Shown here: piece by piece, positions 53,122-60,005 of the stretch
Numbering within the stretch: position 1 is the first letter of the stretch
Layout: the number at the start of each line of letters is the position of its first letter
Assembly: GCA_036389335.1 (NCBI GenBank)
Contig: DASVQC010000092.1
Span: 62,001-126,000 of the forward strand
Origin: JAIVGV01 sp036389335
GTDB taxonomy: Bacteria; Acidobacteriota; Blastocatellia; Pyrinomonadales; Pyrinomonadaceae
Direction of reading: 5' to 3'
Length of the DNA: 64,000 nt
The notes under the pieces: model-generated
Database searches by the model: none
Told to the model about the DNA's origin: nothing
Seen by the model: only the letters and a program-made list of their open reading frames with translations
Made by a program: the position numbers and the translations under genes

Positions 53122-53736
53122 TTACGAAGCCAGCCTGGTTAGAATAGGGCGCATCCAGTCCGGCGCGCTGTCCACATCCTTCTTAAGAGCCGCCCTGTCG
53201 TCATCGGACAGCGCGGTCTTTATTTTGTCGATGATCTCGTCGTTGACGTTGTCGCGCCCGACGTGGCGGAGTGCCTGAATGACGGTGCCACTAGGCTTTC
53301 CCGCCGTCGCCATATTCTTCGGGGAAGTGCGACGCAACTCTATGGTCTGTCTCCCGACGCGAACCCGCTTCGATCTACCGTCCGTCAAATAGACGACTCG
53401 GGCGGGGACTTGGGTCGACAGGCCCAATTGGTTCGCGGCGTGAGCGCCAGACACCTGCAAGTCGCTCCTCGTCTTCTTCGCCAGAGCTTTAGCCACGGCG
53501 TCAGGAGAAGGGGTTAAAGTCCCGAGCCGCGGGTTAACTTTGGGGTAGTCATAGACGCCCCGGCTCAACCGGCGGATATGTCCTTTGCGGGCCAAGTGAG
53601 ACAAGGCATGATCCACGGCGACACGACCACCTAGATCAAGAAAGTCCTTTGATGTGTGGATGGTGCCTTGCCCCTTCCTTTTAATCCGGCTAAGTATTTT
53701 GCTTGTTACACTTACTGTGCCTTTCTTATTTCTCAT
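53122..53736 (-). CDS. AbiEi-like antitoxin (DUF6088 type)
   Basis: 204 residues. The N-terminal winged-helix reads ILSRIKRKGQGTIHTSKDFL, then VAVDHALSHLARKGHIRRLS and RGVYDYP. The central AbiEi-like part has LQVSGAHAANQLGLSTQVPA and RVVYLTDG. Such antitoxins repress their own promoter through inverted repeats, and a 13-bp inverted repeat begins exactly at the start codon. It precedes the toxin gene by 6 bp. Confidence 0.88.
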   Translation of the reverse strand: MRNKKGTVSVTSKILSRIKRKGQGTIHTSKDFLDLGGRVAVDHALSHLARKGHIRRLSRGVYDYPKVNPRLGTLTPSPDAVAKALAKKTRSDLQVSGAHAANQLGLSTQVPARVVYLTDGRSKRVRVGRQTIELRRTSPKNMATAGKPSGTVIQALRHVGRDNVNDEIIDKIKTALSDDDRAALKKDVDSAPDWMRPILTRLAS

Positions 53737-53769
53737 TTGGTAGAAAAAGTAGCACGTTTTTCTACCAAA
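53736..53769. promoter_or_regulatory. inverted repeat, probable AbiEi operator
   Basis: TTTGGTAGAAAAA at 53736-53748 and its exact reverse complement at 53757-53769, separated by 8 bp. It abuts the antitoxin start codon on the minus strand. Known AbiEi proteins bind inverted repeats in their promoters, so autoregulation is likely. Confidence 0.65.
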
Positions 53770-53902
53770 AGCAAGACCATAACTTACCCCCTGTCAGCTC
53801 TAATTACATAAGAAAATTACCTAAGAAATTCAGGCTCGCGTACTGCCATCGAGCCGGGGGCGGATCTCCGTAATATATATATTACATACGCGTACCCCCG
53901 TT

Positions 53903-53978
53903 GCCGTTCCGGACAAGCAGTTCGGCACTTGCGTAATATATATATTACGCAAGTGCCGAACTGCTTGTCCGGAACGGC
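53903..53978. repeat. 76-bp perfect palindrome
   Basis: 31-base arms (left arm beginning GCCGTTCCGGACAAGCAG) around the 14-bp TAATATATATATTA centre at 53934-53947. I checked each base pair by hand; the first mismatch is 53902/53979. It would form a 38-bp hairpin or a cruciform. Confidence 0.93.
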
Positions 53979-54009
53979 GTCAATGTAATATATATATTAC
54001 ATTGACGCC
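53976..54009. repeat. 34-bp perfect palindrome
   Basis: 10-base arms (GGCGTCAATG) around the TAATATATATATTA centre at 53986-53999. Its first three bases are shared with the end of the 76-bp palindrome. Confidence 0.93.
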
Positions 54010-54030
54010 CGCCTATGTTTAGAATTTTAT

Positions 54031-54080
54031 ACCGAAGGGAAAGGTACGTAATATATATATTACGTACCTTTCCCTTCGGT
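54031..54080. repeat. 50-bp perfect palindrome
   Basis: 18-base arms (ACCGAAGGGAAAGGTACG) around the TAATATATATATTA centre at 54049-54062. The first mismatch is 54030/54081. It ends 69 bp before the start of the second AbiEi-type gene. Confidence 0.93.
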
Positions 54081-54149
54081 GAAAAGAGCCGTAATGTAGA
54101 GAAGCGAAAAGAGATGCACCCTTAGTTAAATATAGGGAGGATAGGTAGC

Positions 54150-55049
54150 GTGAGCGAGCAAAACAGTAACGTAAAGGCCGAAATAAAAAAGCTGCAAGAG
54201 TCCCTGCCTAAAATCAAGGATGATCTTTACGCGTACGAAGTCAAGATATTTACCCGCACAGATATTGAACAAATATTTTCCGAAAATAGAGAGTCATGGG
54301 GGTTGAATAAAAAAACGTCGGTCAAATCATTCATTGACTTTATGGGGGCGGAAGGGCTCGAGGAAGTTAGATTCAATTTTCCGACAAGAAAGGAAACTAG
54401 ATATTTATGGGGCGACGTATCGGCATTCGAACTCGCCCAATCGCTAAAGCCGAATGCATACCTAACCCACCGCGGCGCGATGTGTATACACGGTCTGACG
54501 GCCGGCCCGCCGGACCTGATCTATTTGAATCAGGAACAGCCTAAGCCGCACCAGAGGAGTAACACGCTAACGCAGGAGGGCATCGATCGGGCGTTCAAGA
54601 ACAAGCCGAGACTTTCAAACGAGGTCGCGGAGCACGGCGGGCTCACCGTGTGCGTCGTCCACGGGCAGAAGACGGGAGGGCTGGGAGTCACCGACGTCGA
54701 AGGGGAGAAGGGCGAGGTACTCAGAGTAACGAACGTCGAGAGAACCCTCATAGACATTACAGTGCGGCCGGCCTACGCCGGCGGGGCCGCTGCGGTCCTG
54801 GAAGCTTACCGCCGCGCCAGGGGTAAAGTTTCCGTCACGAGATTGATAGAAATTCTGCTGGAGATGGATTACGTGTACCCGTACCACCAAGCCGTAGGGT
54901 TTTACCTCGACAGGGCGGGCGTTTACGAAGATTCGGAACTGCGGCAGTTGCAGGAAATCCCGATGGAGTTCGACTTCTATTTAGAAAATAGGATGGACGA
55001 GCCCGACTACTCGGAGCGGTGGCGTTTGTATTTCCCGAGAGGGTTATGA
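54150..55049 (+). CDS. AbiEi-like regulator/antitoxin without AbiEii partner
   Basis: 299 residues from a GTG with GGGAGG ten bases upstream. The AbiEi-like core is visible in NAYLTHRGAMCIHGLTAGPP, then TVCVVHGQK and VTNVERTLIDITVRPAYAGG followed by AVLEAYRRA. The N-terminal 90 residues (IFTRTDIEQIFSENRESWGL) should be the DNA-binding winged helix. No nucleotidyltransferase gene follows; instead the next gene encodes a large HEPN protein. It may therefore control or neutralise that protein, or act on the palindromes just upstream. Family call good, partner inferred. Confidence 0.75.
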   Translation: MSEQNSNVKAEIKKLQESLPKIKDDLYAYEVKIFTRTDIEQIFSENRESWGLNKKTSVKSFIDFMGAEGLEEVRFNFPTRKETRYLWGDVSAFELAQSLKPNAYLTHRGAMCIHGLTAGPPDLIYLNQEQPKPHQRSNTLTQEGIDRAFKNKPRLSNEVAEHGGLTVCVVHGQKTGGLGVTDVEGEKGEVLRVTNVERTLIDITVRPAYAGGAAAVLEAYRRARGKVSVTRLIEILLEMDYVYPYHQAVGFYLDRAGVYEDSELRQLQEIPMEFDFYLENRMDEPDYSERWRLYFPRGL

Positions 55050-55247
55050 GAGAAGCGCGCGAAGTATGGTCGGCGTGCCGCGAGAAGCCACCATACCACC
55101 ACGGGTACAGTTAGAATTTATATGTAAATCGATACATCTGCAGGTGCCCTCGTCACCTGATCAGGACTCCGTAAGGCGGCTTGACTTCCCAACATCGGTT
55201 GGCGAAGGTGATGGCTCGGAGAAGCGGAAACCGTCCTCGGTGTGGCT

Positions 55248-57947
55248 ATGAACTACGAGAGGCTAGAACATTGGCTCTACGGTTGGGAGCGTCGGCTCGA
55301 GGAGCCGAAAAAGCTACTGCTGGACCCTTTATTCCTTAACGTCGTACGCCTCTGCCTCGTCGAACTTGAGAGACGTTACCTCAAGAAGCCGGATGAGCAA
55401 GTGCAAAAGGGCGCCAAAGGTTACGAGAGTGAATGGCTCCGGCTGCTCGAACAGAGATTCGATAAGGAGAAAGAAACGATTGCAGTTTTACAGGCGGACA
55501 ATGCGGCCGCCATAGACGACCTCGGGCGTCTACTCCACGCCGGCGCATATCACGTCGGAAAGATCTATCCCCTCCTGCAAGACATTGAGGACGCCCCGAC
55601 TCTCGACACCGTAAAACGGGAGTTGCAGGTCGAGCTCGGGAGTGACGCCGACGACGATTCTCGCTTGCAAGCCGTCTCGAAGTTACTCGCGAGGAAACTG
55701 CTGCTCAAGCACCACGTAAGGGGTCTAAAGAAACTGCCCGAAGCAGCTCTGGCGCGCCACGGCTCGGAGGCGATGCTCGCTAAGCACGTCCACGCGATCG
55801 CCGGCGAAGAGGCGATCTTCGCGGACCTGCTGAGGGCGTGGCAAGCGATCTTCGAGAAGGAAAAGGTCGCGAGCAGAACGGGTAACTTAATAAGGCAGCC
55901 GCCCGCCTCACTCTACGATCTCTTTCAAAGAAAAAGAACGAAGTGGCGGTATCTCGTCCGCCCCGTCATTCGACAGGTCGCGGAACTGCTCGCCGAAGGG
56001 CTGGGGAGTAAGAAGCTATCAAACCATGGGGAAAATGATCTTTGCGCCGAACTCGGTAAAGATCATGACGCACTCCGCACGATAGGTAGGAGAACCCTTG
56101 AGCGGTACATTCCAGCCCTAGTCCGGCAGGCGGTCGCCCTCCTCACGAGCGAAGCGTATGAGCGGCAAGAATCGCCTTACCAGGAGGCCGGCGGCCGCAT
56201 CGGCACATGGCTGACCGGGAGGGCTTCATTCGGCGATAACCGTGAACCAAGAAGGGCGGCAGGCAGACCCGATGTGGTTGACGATCTCGCCGCCGGCGGG
56301 CTGGCCGTCGCCACCGAACACCTGCTGGCGAACATAATATCGACGGACCCCGCAGTTGCCGAAGAAAGGGACGGTCTCGATCTCGATCTCGGGTTAAGGC
56401 TGGCCGCCCGGTTAAGGGAAGAGGCGCGGCGTCAGTCATTTGATTGGGCCACCGCAAGTGATCCGGATTTGCAAACTTTGTGCGCCGATTTCTCGGCGCG
56501 AAAAGATCTGCACCTCGAGTTGGCGGAGACCTTCAGGCCCCTGGGCGACAGAATCCTCGCGCTACTCGCCGAACTGACTGACGCCTTCGTCAAGGATCCG
56601 GCGGAGCGCTGGCGGCAAAACTCCACGTCATTCTGGAAGGCCTGGGTCAACTCCTTTTCGAGACAGGCTTTCACGACGAGTCACGTCCTGCATTATCTCC
56701 CCTGGGCCACGCTCGACGGCGATGATCTCACCGGGGTTGTGAACGGCCTGTGCGATACGCTACTCGAACCGCCGAGCGAGTGGCAGATTATTTTTCGCGT
56801 GAAAGGCATCCTCCCGCAGGGGGCGATCTGGCACGCGGGGGCGGTCACTTTCTACGATCCGGGCGCGTTCGACTTCGGAAACTACGTGGGGGGCGCGCCC
56901 TCGGAGGAAGGGGGCGGGGCTGTCGTCTTCGCCCGCGTCTCGACAGTGGCGAGCGCCCCCGAAGAAGCGAAGCAGATCGCTCTCAGGAGTCTCAACACCA
57001 CGCTCGATCTACTGTCTTTCCCGCTGTCCGTGAACGAAAGCGCCGGCGGGCTGAAGCCTGAAGTGGAGTACGTCGACGCGATCAGTCCCCTCGACAGGAG
57101 CGGCTGGCTTCCTAGCTTCGATGACGGGCGCGCCCACATGCCCTCGGATGAGCCGGCCGTGGACGGCAAGCTGGCCGAGATGTCCAGAGAGATAGAACCG
57201 CTGTTAGATCTGACGCAGGGCCAGACCGTTCCGCCCCGACCGCCGACGCAGCTTCAGACGGCGTTTATCTTAGGAACCCACTGGTACAGAAGAGGGAGGT
57301 GGGAGACTGACCACTTGGAGCGCTTCGTCTTCTACTGGATCGGCTTAGAACAAATCTTCGCCCCCGACAAGTTTGCGGGCGATAAAAAGTCCCCGATCGT
57401 TAAAGACATCCCGAAATTCTACCTGTCGTGGCGGAACCTCCCCTTTACTTACCCGCTCAAGCGAATGCGGCTGGAAATGGTTGGGATGATAGAGGGTGAT
57501 GCGGAAGTCCGGGGGAGTGTGGAATCCACGCCTGCGCTGGCCGGCTGGAGGCATGATCACGGCCAAGTCTTCATCCAATCCCGGAACATCGAACTGCTGA
57601 TGAGCCTCATCCCCGAAGAGAAAACAGGCGTCAAATCTTACGTCAAAATGTTCCTCGAATATGTGCGGGGGCTGGAAAAGGATGAAGACCGGATCAAGGA
57701 GGAGGTTCGGGCCTTGAGGGCTAAGTATAGCTTCAGGCTGGCGCTTCTCTACGACCTGCGGAACCGCATCCTGCACGACGCGCTGGCTTATAGAGCCGAC
57801 GTGGAAGTTTGCGCCGAGGCGGTGGAGGAGATTCTGGAAGGCGTGCTGATACAAATATCAAGCTTTGCCCTCAGCCGAACGCCTGCCTACAACACGTGGG
57901 ATCAACTTGCTACGGCGGCCGACTTCCCCTGGCCAGCACAGGCGTAA
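55248..57947 (+). CDS. large protein with C-terminal HEPN-like domain
   Basis: About 899 residues from the ATG 55248; an in-frame GTG two codons upstream is possible, and neither has a strong ribosome binding site. The last 200 residues resemble ApeA-type HEPN proteins: HLERFVFYWIGLEQIFAPD near residue 690 and LALLYDLRNRILHDALAY near 840, with the R-N-x-x-x-H RNase motif. The first 650 residues are helical with no family I can name. HEPN domains of this type are RNases in abortive defence. It lies 199 bp after the AbiEi-like gene on the same strand. RNase activity is inferred from the motif. Confidence 0.7.
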   Translation: MNYERLEHWLYGWERRLEEPKKLLLDPLFLNVVRLCLVELERRYLKKPDEQVQKGAKGYESEWLRLLEQRFDKEKETIAVLQADNAAAIDDLGRLLHAGAYHVGKIYPLLQDIEDAPTLDTVKRELQVELGSDADDDSRLQAVSKLLARKLLLKHHVRGLKKLPEAALARHGSEAMLAKHVHAIAGEEAIFADLLRAWQAIFEKEKVASRTGNLIRQPPASLYDLFQRKRTKWRYLVRPVIRQVAELLAEGLGSKKLSNHGENDLCAELGKDHDALRTIGRRTLERYIPALVRQAVALLTSEAYERQESPYQEAGGRIGTWLTGRASFGDNREPRRAAGRPDVVDDLAAGGLAVATEHLLANIISTDPAVAEERDGLDLDLGLRLAARLREEARRQSFDWATASDPDLQTLCADFSARKDLHLELAETFRPLGDRILALLAELTDAFVKDPAERWRQNSTSFWKAWVNSFSRQAFTTSHVLHYLPWATLDGDDLTGVVNGLCDTLLEPPSEWQIIFRVKGILPQGAIWHAGAVTFYDPGAFDFGNYVGGAPSEEGGGAVVFARVSTVASAPEEAKQIALRSLNTTLDLLSFPLSVNESAGGLKPEVEYVDAISPLDRSGWLPSFDDGRAHMPSDEPAVDGKLAEMSREIEPLLDLTQGQTVPPRPPTQLQTAFILGTHWYRRGRWETDHLERFVFYWIGLEQIFAPDKFAGDKKSPIVKDIPKFYLSWRNLPFTYPLKRMRLEMVGMIEGDAEVRGSVESTPALAGWRHDHGQVFIQSRNIELLMSLIPEEKTGVKSYVKMFLEYVRGLEKDEDRIKEEVRALRAKYSFRLALLYDLRNRILHDALAYRADVEVCAEAVEEILEGVLIQISSFALSRTPAYNTWDQLATAADFPWPAQA

Positions 57948-58059
57948 TCAACACATCAATGGTGACGTGTCTTAGGTGCTGGTAGCTATCCTTCGCTTAT
58001 AACCGCCTTCACCTATGCGGTGGCCGAAACCGTCCGACCGCCCATTATATATCTCACCG

Positions 58060-59322
58060 CTAAGAACCGCCGTACTCGCGAGCCTTCCTCAGATCGTCGT
58101 GCTCGAAAGCGGAGGCCATCCTCGCGACCTCGGTATTTGAGATTCCCAGTCGTCCGGCCTCTTCACGCCAGCCCGAGACCGCCGAGGCCACCTCGCCGGC
58201 GATCACCTTCATGTCATCCGTCCTCAACCCGAAGTAATCCCCGACCTCGAGGACGAGGTCGAAAGAGGCCGAGTTGTCCCGGTCGTCGATCATCATCGAG
58301 AGGACGCGCGGCCTGACGTCGATCGGCACCGGGTTGATGTCGTACGCGGGGGAGAGCCGCCACCCCCCTTTCGCCGGGTCGTACAGGAACCCGTGGTTCC
58401 TCAGGTGGTCGTCCACGTTCGAGACCAGCACCCCGAAAGCGATCCTGCGCCACAACTGCGGCAGATCGCGGGCGACTTCGGCGCCGTACCGGCGCAGCGC
58501 GTCGACGATCTCCAGGTAGCTGTGGTCCTCGCCGTCCGACGCCCCGATCATGCTCATCGCCGACAGGAACGGGACGCGGTGTTCGCCGACCCTGTCGAAC
58601 CGGCGCACTATGAGGACCTGCCGACCGGCCACGTCGGCCACCCTGTGGGCCGGGACCTCGACGCCGGCGCGGGCGGCCAGGCTGAGGGCGACGCCGCTCC
58701 ACGACTCCACGTTGTATTCGTCGCCGCTGTGGGGGAACTTCGCGATGGAGAGGCTCCCGTCCGTGTCGAGCACGGCGGCCTTCGGCCTCGCACCTCCGAG
58801 CGAGGAGCCCGGCGCCAGGAGGAGCCGCAGGTCTTCGTCGGAGTCCCTGTCTTCCACCACCCGCTCCGAGGCGGCCAGCAGTCTCGGGAGTTCGATGAGC
58901 GGGGGGATTCTCCTCTCGTTGTTCGCTAGGAACTCGTGGGTACCGGCATCCCTGAAGCGCAAAGCCCCCTGCCGGATCGCATCGTCGACCATGAGGAGAA
59001 AGTCTATCTCCATGAGGGTCCTCGGCGCCCTACCCTCGCGGTCGGCGGCCTTGCGCTCCGCCCGCTTCATCAGCGCGCGCCCCCAGCGGTCCGGGGCCGA
59101 ATCGCCGACCGCGCCGAACAGGGGCTTTCCCGGCGCTGTGTGGTGTGTCCCCGCGTCGAGCGTCAGCAAGGGTTCGAGCGGAAACCGCAGCTTCGACCTG
59201 ACCCATGCTTCGTCATACTCGAAGGACGCGCTCTCGCGGCCCTTGTTCGCGCGCGACCACAGCCGGCCGACCCTGTGGGTTTCCCCCTCGAGATCCACGA
59301 AGACTTCAACTTCCCGGTTCAT
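58060..59322 (-). CDS. hipA: HipA-family kinase toxin
   Basis: About 420 residues from the ATG 59322, which has GGAGGC five bases upstream; the frame extends further but without a site. HipA N-subdomain features (PLFGAVGDSAPDRWGRALM) precede the kinase core: SLGGARPKAAV loop, SLSIAKFPHSGDEYN with the ATP-binding Lys, the catalytic SNVDDHLRNHGFLYD and the metal-binding YDINPVP. HipA-type kinases phosphorylate translation factors or ribosomal proteins; the target here is unknown. It overlaps the antitoxin gene by 17 bp. Confidence 0.9.
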   Translation of the reverse strand: MNREVEVFVDLEGETHRVGRLWSRANKGRESASFEYDEAWVRSKLRFPLEPLLTLDAGTHHTAPGKPLFGAVGDSAPDRWGRALMKRAERKAADREGRAPRTLMEIDFLLMVDDAIRQGALRFRDAGTHEFLANNERRIPPLIELPRLLAASERVVEDRDSDEDLRLLLAPGSSLGGARPKAAVLDTDGSLSIAKFPHSGDEYNVESWSGVALSLAARAGVEVPAHRVADVAGRQVLIVRRFDRVGEHRVPFLSAMSMIGASDGEDHSYLEIVDALRRYGAEVARDLPQLWRRIAFGVLVSNVDDHLRNHGFLYDPAKGGWRLSPAYDINPVPIDVRPRVLSMMIDDRDNSASFDLVLEVGDYFGLRTDDMKVIAGEVASAVSGWREEAGRLGISNTEVARMASAFEHDDLRKAREYGGS

Positions 59323-59647
59323 GACGCCTCCGCCCCGGCGCGTAAATCCTCTTGGGAAGATTCTCGCTCTCGAGATCCAGGCCGAGTTGGTCGTGTGACG
59401 GGTCTGCAATGTCGCCGAGCCGGTCCGTCATACCGAGAACGAACAGGACGGTCGCGTACCTCCCGATGGAGACGTCCGGATCGCCGTTTTCGATCTTGAC
59501 GAGCGTGGGGCGGCTGATCATCGCCCTCTGGCACATGGTCGGAGTCGAAATCCTCCGGCGCTTACGGGCGTCGGCGATGTCCGCACCGACTTTTCTCAGG
59601 CCGCGCCTGACCGGTAATGGAAGAGATGGAAGGATTTTTGAGCGCAT
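59306..59647 (-). CDS. hipB: HipB-like XRE-family antitoxin/regulator
   Basis: 113 residues with a helix-turn-helix of the XRE type (VGADIADARKRRRISTPTMC, then ISRPTLVKIENGDPDVSIGR). It precedes and overlaps the HipA gene by 17 bp, the standard hipBA order. The start codon lies inside a 59-bp inverted repeat that would serve as operator, and no Shine-Dalgarno sequence is visible, so the message may be leaderless. Confidence 0.85.
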   Translation of the reverse strand: MRSKILPSLPLPVRRGLRKVGADIADARKRRRISTPTMCQRAMISRPTLVKIENGDPDVSIGRYATVLFVLGMTDRLGDIADPSHDQLGLDLESENLPKRIYAPGRRRHEPGS

Positions 59648-59703
59648 AATGTCAATAGTAATTTACATTACAGCGCATAATGTAAATTACTATTGACATT
59701 ATG
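59645..59703. promoter_or_regulatory. 26-bp-arm inverted repeat at the hipB start, probable operator
   Basis: Arms 59645-59670 and 59678-59703 are exact reverse complements with a 7-bp spacer; one arm begins CATAATGTCAATAGTAATTT. The left end is the hipB start codon on the minus strand. The direct repeat GCGCATAATGT occurs at 59642-59652 and 59674-59684. The location and symmetry fit HipB autorepression, though arms this long are unusual. Confidence 0.75.
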
Positions 59704-59843
59704 TCAATGTATTTAACTGACCGTATTCTGCGATGACTCGGTGAAACCTGATGCTTAGCCGTTGCGTGCAGGAAAAAACGTTGCACAGATGAACTGACGG
59801 GTTTATATTGTCAGGCAAATACAGACACGGGAGGACCCAGACC

Positions 59844-59999
59844 ATGGCGGATAACGAGAAGGGGAATGAGAAGCCCGAAAAGCCGGGTAAACCGGACCAC
59901 CCGGAGCACCCGGAGCACCCCGAGAAGCCAGACAAGCCGAAACCACCGAGGCCGGTCGATCCCCCGCCCGACATCGACAAGAAAAAGAAGTACGCGTGA
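59844..59999 (+). CDS. small proline/lysine/glutamate-rich protein, first gene of the E2-E1-JAMM cassette
   Basis: 51 residues from the ATG 59844, with GGGAGG about nine bases upstream. The sequence is a repeat of short charged proline units (KPEKPGKPDHPEHPEHPEKP) and is surely disordered. It ends in KKKKYA, with no C-terminal Gly and no beta-grasp ubiquitin fold. It occupies the place where a ubiquitin-like modifier is usually encoded, 6 bp before the E2-E1 gene. It might be a disordered modifier or target, or simply a linker protein; nothing in the sequence decides. Confidence 0.65.
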   Translation: MADNEKGNEKPEKPGKPDHPEHPEHPEKPDKPKPPRPVDPPPDIDKKKKYA

Positions 60000-60005
60000 G
60001 GGGTT

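Larger units (their letters stand above)
53870..54080. repeat. cluster of perfect palindromes sharing a 16-bp core
   Basis: The 16-bp self-complementary sequence GTAATATATATATTAC occurs four times in about 210 bp. The first copy (53870-53885) stands alone. The other three are the centres of long perfect palindromes with unrelated arms: 53903-53978, 53976-54009 and 54031-54080. The block lies in AT-rich DNA between two divergently oriented AbiEi-type genes. I know no named element of this form. Confidence 0.9.

Noticed and set aside
53870..54080. Palindrome cluster read as a CRISPR array
   Set aside because: The shared core is 16 bp and self-complementary, spacing is irregular, and the intervening sequence consists of palindrome arms rather than unique spacers; no cas genes are present.
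59645..59703. Inverted repeat read as a CRISPR unit or MITE
   Set aside because: Only one pair of arms is present, with no target duplications or repeat-spacer periodicity, and it sits exactly on the hipB start, so an operator is the simpler reading.
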